The translations under genes and the position numbers were made by a program. Positions 37,289-46,886 of a stretch of DNA of 64,000 bases are shown here, one piece after another. The stretch spans positions 62,001 to 126,000 of the forward strand of contig JADJLL010000007.1 in assembly GCA_016710095.1 (NCBI GenBank), read 5' to 3'. The stretch is from Candidatus Eiseniibacteriota bacterium. Its GTDB lineage: Bacteria > Eisenbacteria > RBG-16-71-46. The notes beneath the pieces are model-generated. The model made no database searches and was not told where the DNA came from. It was given only the letters and a program-made list of their open reading frames with translations. Within the stretch, counting starts at the first letter, position 1; each line of letters opens with the position of its first letter.

Positions 37289-37322
37289 TCGGCCGGCGCT
37301 CCTGAAGGGGAGCGCCGGCCGA
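37289..37322. terminator. Bidirectional terminator between glgC and mltD
   Basis: TCGGCCGGCGCTCC pairs with GGAGCGCCGGCCGA around a short loop between two convergent stops. T-residues follow only loosely. Confidence 0.75.
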
Positions 37323-37340
37323 AGTGCTTTCGGTCGAACG

Positions 37341-39029
37341 TCAGACGGGCAGCTTGAGCCGCTGGCCCGAGCGCACGTTGTTCGAGCGCAGGCCATTCGC
37401 ACGCTTGAGCGCGCTCACCGTGATGCCGTGCTGCGCCGCGATCTCGGAGAGCGTCTCGCCCTTGCGCACGGTGTGCGTGGTGCGAGCCTTCGAGCCGCGG
37501 GAGACGGTGGAGCTGCTCTGCTTGGTGCGTTCGGCGACCGTCGACTTCTTCATGCCGGGCGCGCGCATCGTGGCGATCTGCGCGCTGTCGGCCGCCGCGG
37601 TTTCCGCGTCGAGCCGGCGGACCGAGAGACGCTGGCCGGGCTTGAGCACGTCGGACTCGAGCGAGTTCTGCGCGCGCACGTCGTCGGGCGACAGGCCGTA
37701 GGTCTGCGAGATGCTCAGCACCGTGTCGCCGGGCTTCACGACGTGGCTGATCGCCACCTGCGAGCTGTTGCCCTGGATCTTCGCGGGCAGGCCGATGCGG
37801 CGCGACGGCACGTAGTCGGTCGAGGCGCGAGGATCGGTGCCCGGCTGCACGAGTTCGGGTGTCGAAACGCTCGCGCGCGCAGCGGGGATCGTGACGAGCA
37901 TGCCGCGCTTGAGCGGCTTCTTCTTCGTGATGCCGTTGACGCGCGCGAGTTCCTTCGCGTTCACGCCGTACTCCTTGGCGATCGTGCGGAGCGTCTCGTT
38001 GCGGCGCACACGGTGGCGCACGGTGACGTCGGCCTGCGGCAGCTGCTGGCCGGACTGCATCGCCGCCATGATGATCTCGGACTTGCCCTCGGGCACGCGC
38101 AGCGTGGTCACGCCGTCGTTCCCGCGCACGGCCAGGTTGCGCACGGCGGGGTTGAGCTGCTTCAGCTCTTCCACGGTGCAGCCCGCGAGACGCGCGATCG
38201 CGCGCAGGTCCACGGAACCCTTGAGCGCGATTTCGTCGAAGCGCAGCGGGTCGTCGAGCTCGATCTCGGAGAAGCCGTAGCGCACCGGGTCGCGCGTGAT
38301 GGCGAGCGCGGCCATGAACTGCGGCACGTAGTCCTCGGTCTGCTGCGGCAGCTTGAGGTCCCAGTAGTTCGTCGTGCCCTGCTTCTTGATCGCGCGCAGC
38401 ACGGTGCCTTCGCCGGCGTTGTAGGACGCCAGCGCGAGCGGCCAGTCGCCGAAGATGCCGTAGAGGTGCTTGAGGTAGCGCGCGGCGGCGACGGTCGCCT
38501 TCTCGGGATCCTTGCGCTCGTCCACCCACTGATTGACGTTGAGGCCGAAGAGCTTGGAGGTGGCCTTCATGAACTGCCACGGGCCCACGGCGGACGCGTA
38601 CGACTGCGCGTTCACGTTGAAGCCGCTCTCCACGAACACGAGGTGCACGAGGTCGGGCGGAAGCCCTTCCTTCTGCAGCACGGTGCGGAACAGCTCCATG
38701 TACTTGCCCGAGCGCTTCAGCCAGCGCTCGAAGGTGCTGCGGCCGGCGCCCGTGAAGAACTCGATGTAACGGAGCACGTCCGAGTTCATCTGGAGCGGGA
38801 TGTCGTCGATCGCGGCCTGGTTGAGGAGCGCGGCGTCCGCGGAGGTCTCGGCGACTTCCTCGGCGGGCTCGACTTCGGGCACCAGCGTTTCACGCGCGGC
38901 GACGGAGTCGCGCGCGGAGGCATTCGGCGAAAGGGGGGAGACGTCGGCAGCCCAGAGGCTTCCCGGCAGGCAACCCGCTACGATCACGGCGAGCGTGAAA
39001 AATCGCCGGAGGGTCTTGCGGTCGGTCAT
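37341..39029 (-). CDS. mltD: Membrane-bound lytic murein transglycosylase D with three LysM domains
   Basis: The 562-residue protein has a lipoprotein-like leader (LAVIVAGC, Cys20). An SLT domain at about 115-260 carries the catalytic Glu134 in VFVESGFN, then ASAVGPWQFM and ALASYNAGEG. LysM domains lie at about 338-385, 428-475 and 515-562, the last at the very end (SGQRLKLPV). It cleaves peptidoglycan glycan strands, releasing anhydro-muropeptides, and LysM binds the glycan. The ribosome site is GGAGA before the ATG. It is divergent from the PEGA gene. Confidence 0.93.
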   Translation of the reverse strand: MTDRKTLRRFFTLAVIVAGCLPGSLWAADVSPLSPNASARDSVAARETLVPEVEPAEEVAETSADAALLNQAAIDDIPLQMNSDVLRYIEFFTGAGRSTFERWLKRSGKYMELFRTVLQKEGLPPDLVHLVFVESGFNVNAQSYASAVGPWQFMKATSKLFGLNVNQWVDERKDPEKATVAAARYLKHLYGIFGDWPLALASYNAGEGTVLRAIKKQGTTNYWDLKLPQQTEDYVPQFMAALAITRDPVRYGFSEIELDDPLRFDEIALKGSVDLRAIARLAGCTVEELKQLNPAVRNLAVRGNDGVTTLRVPEGKSEIIMAAMQSGQQLPQADVTVRHRVRRNETLRTIAKEYGVNAKELARVNGITKKKPLKRGMLVTIPAARASVSTPELVQPGTDPRASTDYVPSRRIGLPAKIQGNSSQVAISHVVKPGDTVLSISQTYGLSPDDVRAQNSLESDVLKPGQRLSVRRLDAETAAADSAQIATMRAPGMKKSTVAERTKQSSSTVSRGSKARTTHTVRKGETLSEIAAQHGITVSALKRANGLRSNNVRSGQRLKLPV

Positions 39030-39227
39030 GGTCGGGTCTCCGTAGGCAGATCCATCCGCGTCACGGTGGAAGAAAGCTGATGCAAGCTAGCCCGGTCGGC
39101 ATGCAACTCGCAATGCAGGCTTTCGTCAACTTGCAACGCGGCGAACGTCTCTTTCGAGTGCCCGCAACGACATCCGGCGGAGACAGGCAAGTCATCGGCA
39201 AGGCACATGCCACAACTGAAGCCTCCG

Positions 39228-39256
39228 TTGACACTTGCGAAGGGCTTGGATAGCTT
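39228..39256 (+). promoter_or_regulatory. Consensus sigma-70-type promoter of the PEGA gene
   Basis: TTGACA, exactly 17 bases, then TAGCTT followed by GC. It is the best promoter match in the window, 64 bases before the ATG. Confidence 0.75.
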
Positions 39257-39319
39257 GCGACCTCATCTCGCGAACCATGGCCAGCTTCTGTCGGCCAATG
39301 ATGGGGAGGGAGCCCCTCG

Positions 39320-42300
39320 ATGACCCCGGTGAACCTCGTCGCCCCCAGGTGGGCGGTTTCCGGCCGTACCCACGGCGAAGTCCTGACCGCTGGCGTCTCC
39401 ACGTCCGGTCTGGAGATCGTTCTTCTGGGTGTGCCGCAGGGCTTCACCCCGGCGGAGGTCGAGGGTTGGCTGCACGATCTTTCCGGTGTGGCGGTCGAAA
39501 CGTCCCGGACGGACACCCGCGAGCGACCCATTCCCGCGGTGCTCCACCACGCCCTGACCGGCCTGCTGTTCTCGCAGGCGGAACTCTGGGGCCGCGCTGC
39601 CGCGAGCCCGTGCTCGGCCGCCTTCGTGGACGGCCCCGAAGGCGTCGCGTTCGGCTGGGTGGGAGATGGCGTCGTCACCGTCCTCGTCGAGGGTATTCCG
39701 ACCGAGCCCCGCTGGGTGCTCGTGCGCGACGAGAACGGCAACGAGGCTCACGCGACCGTGTTCGCACCCGGGCAGCACGTGGTGGTGACGCTGGACTACT
39801 GGCCGCACGGTGAAGACGGCTCGCAGGCGCCGGCCTCGATCGAGGCGGTGTGCGCGCCCGAGGCCGTGGCCGGCGAATCGTACGTGCCCGCGCTCGACGC
39901 CGCCGTCGAAGCCGAGCAGGCCGCCGCACTCGCGGCGTTCACGGAAGTCGAGCCCGAGGCGATCCTGCCTCCGGTCGTCGAAGCCGCCGCGCCCGAAGTG
40001 CCGTCGCCGGTGCAGCAGCCCGTCGCCGAACTGCCCGTGCATCTCGTGCAGCAGGACCGGCCGGGTCTTCGCGCACCGATCGAATCCCAGGAAGTCACCG
40101 AGACGCTCACGCACGACGAAGTGCTCGAGGCCGCCGCGATGCAGGTGATGGCCGAAGCCGAGCATGCGAGCACGATCGAAACGCCCGTCGTCGCCGAGGC
40201 GCCGCACGCGCTCGAGAGCACGCCGGCTTCGACCGACGCGACGGAAGAGACGTCCGCGCCGATCGTCGCGCAGGAGCCGCAGGTCGAAGAGGCCGCCGAG
40301 CCCGAGGCTCCGCGCGGCGCGCATCCCGTCGGACGCTGGCTTTCGCGCATGCTCGGATTCGGCCGGACCGCCGCGCCCTCGCATCGCGCGCCCGCGGCCG
40401 AGGATTCCGAGGCGACGCCGCTCTCGACGTACGACTCGATCCTCTCGGACGCCGTGCCCGCCTTGGAAGAGCCGGAGCAGACCCACCTCGAGCTTTCGCA
40501 CGACGTCGTCGAACTGCCGTCCGTCGCGCACCTGCCGCTCGTCGATCCGTCGACGCTCCAGGGCTCGAGCGAGACCTACGGCTACGACGCCGGCGACGAA
40601 GCGCTGCAGCACTTCGAAGCGCATGCGCCGCAGGCTGAGCCATCGGTCGCGACGCCGCAGCCGTCGCAGGCGCCGCAGGCGCTCCTCTCCGAAGTCCACG
40701 TGATCGAGTACACCGAAGCCGAGCCGGTCGCGTTCGTCGCGCCGGTCGAAGACGTGCAGCCCGCGCCCGTGGAAGTGGCGCCGGAAATCGCCGTCGCTCC
40801 GTCCGTCGAACCCGCCGCGCCCGTGTCGCCGACGTCGTTCGGGCTCGCGCCCGCGGGGCTCGCCGACGTGCTCGGCGCCGCGTTCGCCCTGCCCGCGCCG
40901 GAGCCGGAGCCCGAACCCGAGCCGCTCGAGCCGACGTTCACGAACGACGACCTGCTGCGCGCGCTGTCCGAGTCGCCGCTCGCTTCGCGCATCACGCGCG
41001 CGGAAGTGCGCGAGGACGCGCCTGCGGAGCCGTCCGCCGAACTCGCGATCGATCGCGAGCCCGTCGGCGCCGCGCCGGACTTCGCGATCGCGCCGCTGCC
41101 CGGCACGACGCCGCATGTCGTCACGCCGACGCCGCTGCCGAGTGCGCCGCCCGTGATGCACGTCGAGCTGAAGCCGTACACGCCTTCGACGGAAGAGGCC
41201 GCCGAACTGCCGCAGCCGCCGATGCTGCGCACGCCCGAGGCGCCGCCCGTGCTGCACGTGCACGTGCCCGCCGCGGCCGCGCCGCCGATGTTGCAGCTGT
41301 CGCGCCCCGGCGATGCGCCGACCGCGCCGCCCGTGCTGCGCGTCGAGCCGCAGCCGGTCCCGCCTTCGGTCATCGTTCCCACGCCTCCGGTTTCGCCCGT
41401 CGCACCGGCCGCCGCGTACGCGCCCGTCGCGAACGCGGAGCCCGCCGCGCCTGTGGCCGAGGCGTCCGAGACGCTCGAAGCGCCCGCGGCGCCGCCGCGC
41501 ATCCAGTGGCCGCAGTTCGAAGACCGCGCGCTCGAGTCGCGCCCGTGGTATCGCCGCCGCCCCGTGCTCGCCGCCATCGTCGTCGCGCTGTTCGGCGCGG
41601 GCTGGCTGCTCGGCACGCTCGCCACGCCGCACGGCGACGAACCCGGTCCGTTCTCGCGTGCGCTGCGCGCGGTCGGCCTCGGTGGAGCGCGCTTCGACGT
41701 GAGCGTCGACAGCTCGCCTCCCGGCGCGTGGATCGCGGTGGACGGCAAGGACGTCGCCAAGCGTACGCCGGCGAAGCTCGAACTCAAGCCCGGCAAGCAC
41801 GAGCTCACGCTCACGCTGCCCGATCTCGGCTCGGCGAAGTTCCCGGTGCAGGGTGAGAACGGCGCGAAGGTGACGCTTTCGCCGACGCTCGCCGGCGCGC
41901 TCGAAGTCGTGCCCGCCGATCCCAACGTGCCGATCACCGTCGGCCTCGACGGCCGCTCGCAGGGCTACGCGCCGATCACGATCGAGAAGCTCGCGCCGGG
42001 GCTGCACGAGGTGCAGTTCAGCGGACCGGGCATGGCGCCGTGGGCGCAGAACATCCAGGTCGGCGTCGGCAAGACCGTGCAGCTGGTCGCGCGGCCGATG
42101 AGCGCGCCGGGCACCGGCGTGCTGCAGGTCCAGGCGACGATCAACGACGACGAGGGCGCTTCGCCGCTTTCCGGCGCGCAGGTGTTCGTGGACGGCGCTT
42201 CGCGTGGCGTGACGCCGGTGTCGCTCGAACTGCCGCGCGGACCGCACAGCGTGAAGGTCGTCTATCGCAACGAGATCGCCGCGATCCAGGTGATCGACCT

Positions 42301-42703
42301 GCCGGGCGGCAACCAGCGCTTCGCGTCGTTCGACTTCGGCCTCGCGACGCCGGCGCCGCAGGTGAGCATCGTCGGCACGTCGCGCGTGATGTCGGCGACG
42401 CAGACGAACATGGTCTCGGCCGCGTTCTCGGGGCTCGGCTCGCGCGACCTGCGCGAGGCGTGGCTGCACGTGCGCTCCGCCGAAGGGCTGTGGCGGCGCT
42501 ACCCGATGACGCCGGTGACGAGCCCGGGCGTGACGATGATGGCCGCCGTGTTCCCGCAGGGTGTGTACGACGCGACCGGCCGCACGATCTGGTACGTGAG
42601 CGCGACCGCGGTGCAGGGTGACGAGTACTTCTCGGAGATGCAGCCCGCGTGGCAGCAGGGCGCGAAGGGCGCTCCGGCCGGCGCGACGCGCGCGACGCCT
42701 TAG
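39320..42703 (+). CDS. Large single-pass membrane protein with extracytoplasmic PEGA domains
   Basis: The 1127-residue protein has no signal peptide. Residues 1-175 are a folded domain with FVDGPEGVAFGWVGDGVV, faintly like the GD motif of PP2C phosphatases but lacking other PP2C motifs. Residues about 175-740 are a long Ala/Pro/Glu/Val-rich linker. One membrane helix (LAAIVVALFGAGWLLGTLA, about 748-766) follows basic residues. Outside are three PEGA-type units (FDVSVDSSPPGAWIAVDG, LEVVPADPNVPITVGLDG, LQVQATINDDEGASPLSG) and a C-terminal beta domain. It may link a cytoplasmic domain to the cell envelope through a long flexible arm. GGGGAGGG precedes the ATG. Confidence 0.75.
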   Translation: MTPVNLVAPRWAVSGRTHGEVLTAGVSTSGLEIVLLGVPQGFTPAEVEGWLHDLSGVAVETSRTDTRERPIPAVLHHALTGLLFSQAELWGRAAASPCSAAFVDGPEGVAFGWVGDGVVTVLVEGIPTEPRWVLVRDENGNEAHATVFAPGQHVVVTLDYWPHGEDGSQAPASIEAVCAPEAVAGESYVPALDAAVEAEQAAALAAFTEVEPEAILPPVVEAAAPEVPSPVQQPVAELPVHLVQQDRPGLRAPIESQEVTETLTHDEVLEAAAMQVMAEAEHASTIETPVVAEAPHALESTPASTDATEETSAPIVAQEPQVEEAAEPEAPRGAHPVGRWLSRMLGFGRTAAPSHRAPAAEDSEATPLSTYDSILSDAVPALEEPEQTHLELSHDVVELPSVAHLPLVDPSTLQGSSETYGYDAGDEALQHFEAHAPQAEPSVATPQPSQAPQALLSEVHVIEYTEAEPVAFVAPVEDVQPAPVEVAPEIAVAPSVEPAAPVSPTSFGLAPAGLADVLGAAFALPAPEPEPEPEPLEPTFTNDDLLRALSESPLASRITRAEVREDAPAEPSAELAIDREPVGAAPDFAIAPLPGTTPHVVTPTPLPSAPPVMHVELKPYTPSTEEAAELPQPPMLRTPEAPPVLHVHVPAAAAPPMLQLSRPGDAPTAPPVLRVEPQPVPPSVIVPTPPVSPVAPAAAYAPVANAEPAAPVAEASETLEAPAAPPRIQWPQFEDRALESRPWYRRRPVLAAIVVALFGAGWLLGTLATPHGDEPGPFSRALRAVGLGGARFDVSVDSSPPGAWIAVDGKDVAKRTPAKLELKPGKHELTLTLPDLGSAKFPVQGENGAKVTLSPTLAGALEVVPADPNVPITVGLDGRSQGYAPITIEKLAPGLHEVQFSGPGMAPWAQNIQVGVGKTVQLVARPMSAPGTGVLQVQATINDDEGASPLSGAQVFVDGASRGVTPVSLELPRGPHSVKVVYRNEIAAIQVIDLPGGNQRFASFDFGLATPAPQVSIVGTSRVMSATQTNMVSAAFSGLGSRDLREAWLHVRSAEGLWRRYPMTPVTSPGVTMMAAVFPQGVYDATGRTIWYVSATAVQGDEYFSEMQPAWQQGAKGAPAGATRATP

Positions 42704-42722
42704 CGAGGCGCATACGAAGTGT

Positions 42723-42763
42723 GCGGCCCCGTCCATTCCGTGGACGGGGCCGCTTCGTTTCGC
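42723..42763 (+). terminator. Rho-independent terminator
   Basis: GCGGCCCCGTCCA pairs with TGGACGGGGCCGC around TTCCG, followed by TTCGTTTCG, after the PEGA gene. Confidence 0.88.
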
Positions 42764-42826
42764 GCGGCGCAAGTCGCGTGCATGCCGCGCGGCGGGCGTG
42801 GCACGCGCGCTGCGTGAGCGGCGTGC

Positions 42827-45270
42827 ATGAGCGCAAGACACGCGGTCGCATTCCTCGTGGCGTTCGCACTCGGGCTCGCGATCGGCGCGCACGGCGCCGG
42901 GGCGCGCACGGCGCGGATGGGGCACACGGCGCGCACGGGGCACACGGCGCCGGAGGCGCCGTCCTGTGGATATTGTCGTGCGCGTGCGTCACGGGCGTGC
43001 TCGCGGCGTTCGCGCGGCCGCGCACCGGAGCGGCGCTCGCGCTGCTGTGCGCGTGCGCGGTGGGCGCGGCACGCGGTGGCGCGCACGCGGCGCGCTTCGC
43101 CACGACGGTCGCCGCCACGCCGTCCGCGGAAGTCGTCACGCGCTTCGACGCGGTCTTCGTCGAGCCGCCCCGGCGCGAGTCGGGCGAGGGCGTCGGGATC
43201 GCGCGCGTCGTCGCCGGCCGCGCGCTGCCGCTCGGCTGCCGCGTGCGGCTGCGTCTTCCGCCCGGCGCCACGCCGGAGTGGGGCGACACCGTGCGCGTCC
43301 TCGCGCGGCTCGAGCGCTTCGAGGGCCGCCGCGTACCGGGCGGGTTCGATCCGCGCGAAGCCGCCGCCGCCGCGCGCGTCGCATTGCACGGACGCGCATT
43401 CACCTGCCGCGTGCGCCGCGCGCGAGGGTTCGCGCACGCTCCGGTCGCGCTCGCGATGAAGCTGCGCCGCGGCATGGAGGGCGCGATCGCCGCGACGCTG
43501 TCGCCCGAGGCGCGCGAGCTCGCTTCGCCGCTGCTCTTCGGCGACCGCAGCGCGATGAGCCCCGAGACCGACGCACGCCTGCGCGGCTCGGGGCTCGTGC
43601 ACCTGCTCGCGCTCTCGGGACTGCACGTCGCGTGGCTCGCCGCGGTCGCGCGCGGCGCCTGCGCGTGGGCGGGCGGAGGGATCGCCGCGCGCGCGTGGGC
43701 CGGCGCGGCGTGCGCGCTGCTCTACGCGATGCTCGCAGGCCCGATCCCCTCGCTGCTGCGCACGGTCGCCGGCGAGACGCTCGGCGCGCTCGCGCGGCTC
43801 ACGCAGCGCGCGGGCGATCCCGTGCAGGCGCTCGCCATGGGCGCCGCCGCGCTGCTCGCGTGGGAGCCCGGCTGGGCGGGCGACCTCGGCTTCCAGCTCT
43901 CGGTCGCGGCGACGCTCGGGCTCGTCACATTGTCGCGGCCGCTGGCCGAGCCGTTCGCGCGATGGCCGCGCGTGCACGCGCTCGTGCAGCCGTTCGCGAC
44001 GACGCTCGGCGCGCAGCTGGTGGCGCTGCCGCTTCTGCTCGCGCGCTTCCACGCGCTGCCCTGGACCGGGCTGCTGTCGAACCTCGCGGCGGTGCCGCTG
44101 TCCGAACTGCTGCTCGCCGCCGCATGGCTGGGTGGCGCGCTCGAGGCGGCGGCGCCCGGGCTCGGCTGGCCGTGGCTCGCCGCGTGCGAGCCGCTCGCGC
44201 GCGGGATCCACGCGGTCGCGCGCGTGTCGGCCTCGTGGCCGCGCGCGTTGCTCGCGAGCGGTCCCGACCCCGCACCGGTGTGGCTCGCCGCCGCAGGCGC
44301 CGCGCTGCTCGCGCTTTCGCTGCCGGAGCCGCGCACGATCGTCGCGCGTGCGCGCCGCCGCACGGTCGCGCCGATCGCCGCGGCCATCGGCGGACTGCTG
44401 TGCGCGTGCGCGCTGATCGCCGTGATCGCCGCACGGCCGCTCGCGCCGCCGCCGGGCGCGTGGTGGCTCGTCGCGATCGACGTGGGGCAGGGCGACGCGC
44501 TCGCGCTCTGCGGCCGCGACGGCTGGTGGCTCGTGGACGCCGGGCCGCGCTCGGCGCACTGGGACGCGGGCGAGGGTTCGGTGTTGCCGTTCCTGCGCTG
44601 GGCGGGCGTGCGGGAGTTGCGCGCGCTCGTGCTCACGCACGACGACGGCGACCACACGGGCGGTGCGCGCGCGGTGCTGCGCGGCACGCGCGTGAACGCG
44701 GTGTTCGCGAGCGCGCCTCGGCCCGGCGTCGCGGGCCCTGGGCGCAGGTACGGCGCGCGCACGCTGGGGCGCGGCGACACGTTGCGGATCGCGCCGGGCG
44801 CGCGCGTGTTCTGGCCGCCACGGCCGGACGAAGCGGGCGAGGGGATCGCGCGCCGCGGGGACAACGCCGCGGCGCTCGTGTTCGAGGCGGGCGAGGGGCG
44901 TGCGCGCGCGCTGCTCATGGCGGACGCCGACTCGGTGGTCGAAGCGGCGATCCCGGTCGCGCCGGGCGCGGCGGTGCTCAAGGCCGGGCACCACGGTTCG
45001 GGCAGTTCGAGCGGCGCGGCGTTCGTCGCGCGCGCGCTGCCGGCACGCGTGCTCGTCTCCGCGGGGCGGCGCAACGCCTACGGCCATCCGCATCCGCTCG
45101 CGCTCGTGCGGCTCGGCTCGCGCGGCGCCGCGATCGACCGCACCGACCGCTCCGGCACGCGCTGGTACGTGCTCGACGAGCACGGCGCCCGGCTCGTGGA
45201 TTGGCGCGAGGGGATTGCGGCACAGGGGCCGCCGCAAGCCCCGCGCGCGGCGCCGCGGCCCCGGCCCTGA
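42827..45270 (+). CDS. comEC: ComEC/Rec2 DNA-uptake channel, N-terminal frameshift suspected
   Basis: The protein imports single-stranded DNA in competent cells. It has the competence domain with many membrane helices (GSGLVHLLALSGLHVAWLA is the signature) and a C-terminal metallo-beta-lactamase domain with DVGQGDALAL, LTHDDGDHTGG and KAGHHGSGSSS. The N-terminal helix AVAFLVAFALGLAIG is encoded in another frame from ATG 42827; the frames must switch at about 42890-42960, within a repetitive GGCGCACACGG tract. Without a shift the start would be GTG 42823 and give an Arg-rich, non-membrane N-terminus, which is unlikely. Gene lies 123 bases after the PEGA gene. Confidence 0.87.
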
Positions 45271-45379
45271 CGCCGCGCGGGACGTGCCCGCGCGCGAATC
45301 GCGCGAATGCGATAGGGTGCGCGACCTTCGCGCGCCACGCCGGCGCCGCGGGGAGCAACGACTCGAACGGGAGTGGCAC

Positions 45380-45592
45380 ATGGCGGACGTGGTCAAGGAC
45401 AGCAACGGCAACGCGCTCGTGGACGGCGACGCGGTTTCGGTGATCAAGGATCTCAAGGTCAAGGGCGGCTCGACGCTCAAGCGCGGCACGGTGTTCAAGA
45501 ACATCCGCCTGACCTCGGACGCGCGCGAGGTCGAAGTGCGCGACGGTCGCAGCACTCTCGTGCTCAAGACCGAGTTCCTGAAGAAGGCCTGA
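45380..45592 (+). CDS. PhnA/YjdM-type C-terminal domain protein
   Basis: The 70-residue protein matches the C-terminal domain of PhnA/YjdM (VKDSNGNALVDGDAVSVIKD, LKVKGGSTLKRGTVFKNIRL, IDG-like end RSTLVLKTEFLKK). The N-terminal zinc ribbon of the E. coli protein is missing, as in many short homologues. Despite its old name the family does not cleave phosphonates generally; role uncertain. ACGGGAG lies before the ATG, and a TAGGGTGC box is at 45313. Confidence 0.85.
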   Translation: MADVVKDSNGNALVDGDAVSVIKDLKVKGGSTLKRGTVFKNIRLTSDAREVEVRDGRSTLVLKTEFLKKA

Positions 45593-45717
45593 GACGCCGG
45601 GGGACCGTGCGCGCCCTCGACGGCGCGCGCGGCCCGCTGGTAGAGTTTCCGGCCCTCGCGTCACCCGGGTCCTGCGCTCCGCGGGTCCCGCACCATCTTT
45701 CAAAGGCCTTCCACTTC

Positions 45718-46821
45718 ATGCTCCGAGCCGGAATCGTCGGTCTGCCCAACGTGGGCAAGTCCACGCTGTTCAACGCCATCACGCGCACGCGGAAGGCCGA
45801 GTCGGCCAACTACCCGTTCTGCACGATCGAACCGAACGTCGGCATGGTCACCGTGCCCGACGCGCGGATGTACGAGCTGCAGAAGATCGCGAAGACGCAG
45901 GTCGTGATCCCGGCCGTGATCGAGTTCGTGGACATCGCCGGTCTCGTGAAGGGCGCGAGCCAGGGCGAAGGGCTCGGCAACAAGTTCCTCACGCACATCC
46001 GTGAGGTCGACGCGATCGTGCAGGTCGTGCGCTGCTTCGACGACGAGGACATCCACCACGTGTCCGGCTCGGTCGATCCCGTGCGCGACATCGAGGTGAT
46101 CTCGACCGAGCTCATGCTCGCCGACCTCGACACGGTGAAGCGCCGCCGCGAGCGCGGTTCGAAGGACGTGAAGCGCGGCGACAAGACGGCGGTTTCGGAA
46201 GAGGCCGTGCTCGCGAAGCTCGAGGACGCCCTGGGCGTCGGCAAGCCGGCGCTCGTCGCCGACCTGACGCCGGAAGAGAAGGTGATCGCGCGTTCGTTCT
46301 TCCTGCTGTCGGACAAGCGGACGATCTTCGCGTGCAACGTCCGCGAGTCCGAGATGGCGACCGCCGACGAGAATCCGTACGTGCAGAAGGTGCGCGAGTA
46401 CGTGAAGACGCATCTCGACTGCGACGCCGTGGTGATCAGCGCGCAGATCGAGAGCGACCTCGTGGACCTCGCGCCGGAAGAGGCCGAGGCGTTCCTGAAG
46501 GAACTCGGCGTCACGGAGAGCGGCATGGGTTCGCTGATCCGCGCGACCTACCAGCTGCTCGGCCTGCGCACGTACTTCACGGCGGGCGAGAAGGAAGTGC
46601 GCGCCTGGACGATCCACGACGGCGACACGGCGCCGCAGGCGGCCGGCGTCATCCACTCGGACTTCGAGAAGGGTTTCATCAAGGCCGAGACGGTGGCGTA
46701 CGCGGACCTGATCGAGTGCGGGTCGGTGGCGGCGGCGCGGGCGAAGGGTGTGTACCGGATGGAAGGCAAGGAGTACGTGGTGCAGGACGGCGACGTCATG
46801 CACTTCCGCTTCAACGTCTAG
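45718..46821 (+). CDS. ychF: Ribosome-binding ATPase YchF (Obg-type)
   Basis: The 367-residue protein has Walker A GLPNVGKST near residue 8, the switch FVDIAGLVKGASQGEGLGN, a nucleotide-specificity motif NVRE (YchF prefers ATP over GTP because this site departs from NKxD), and the C-terminal TGS domain ending DGDVMHFRFNV. It binds ribosomes and affects stress responses. The stop codon TAG uses as its last base the first base of the insertion sequence downstream, and the protein end is normal. Confidence 0.95.
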   Translation: MLRAGIVGLPNVGKSTLFNAITRTRKAESANYPFCTIEPNVGMVTVPDARMYELQKIAKTQVVIPAVIEFVDIAGLVKGASQGEGLGNKFLTHIREVDAIVQVVRCFDDEDIHHVSGSVDPVRDIEVISTELMLADLDTVKRRRERGSKDVKRGDKTAVSEEAVLAKLEDALGVGKPALVADLTPEEKVIARSFFLLSDKRTIFACNVRESEMATADENPYVQKVREYVKTHLDCDAVVISAQIESDLVDLAPEEAEAFLKELGVTESGMGSLIRATYQLLGLRTYFTAGEKEVRAWTIHDGDTAPQAAGVIHSDFEKGFIKAETVAYADLIECGSVAAARAKGVYRMEGKEYVVQDGDVMHFRFNV

Positions 46822-46840
46822 GTTGTGGTTCGTAGAATGT
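46821..46840 (+). repeat. Left terminal inverted repeat of the insertion sequence
   Basis: The sequence ggttgtggttcgtagaatgt is the inverse of the right end except at one position. Confidence 0.9.
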
Positions 46841-46847
46841 TGCTGTT

Positions 46848-46880
46848 CACGGGCGTGGCTCTCTCGGAGCCACGCCCGTG
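46848..46880. terminator. Hairpin inside the left end of the insertion sequence
   Basis: CACGGGCGTGGCTC pairs with GAGCCACGCCCGTG around a 5-base loop, between the transposase stop and the left inverted repeat. It should stop transposase transcripts, and ychF transcripts entering the element. Confidence 0.8.
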
Positions 46881-46886
46881 GTGCTT

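Noticed and set aside
39263..42943. 1226-codon minus-strand open frame antisense to the PEGA gene
   Set aside because: Composition is Arg/Gly/Ala/Asp/Glu mirror of the sense strand and it lacks recognisable domains; the sense gene has a promoter, ribosome site and domains.
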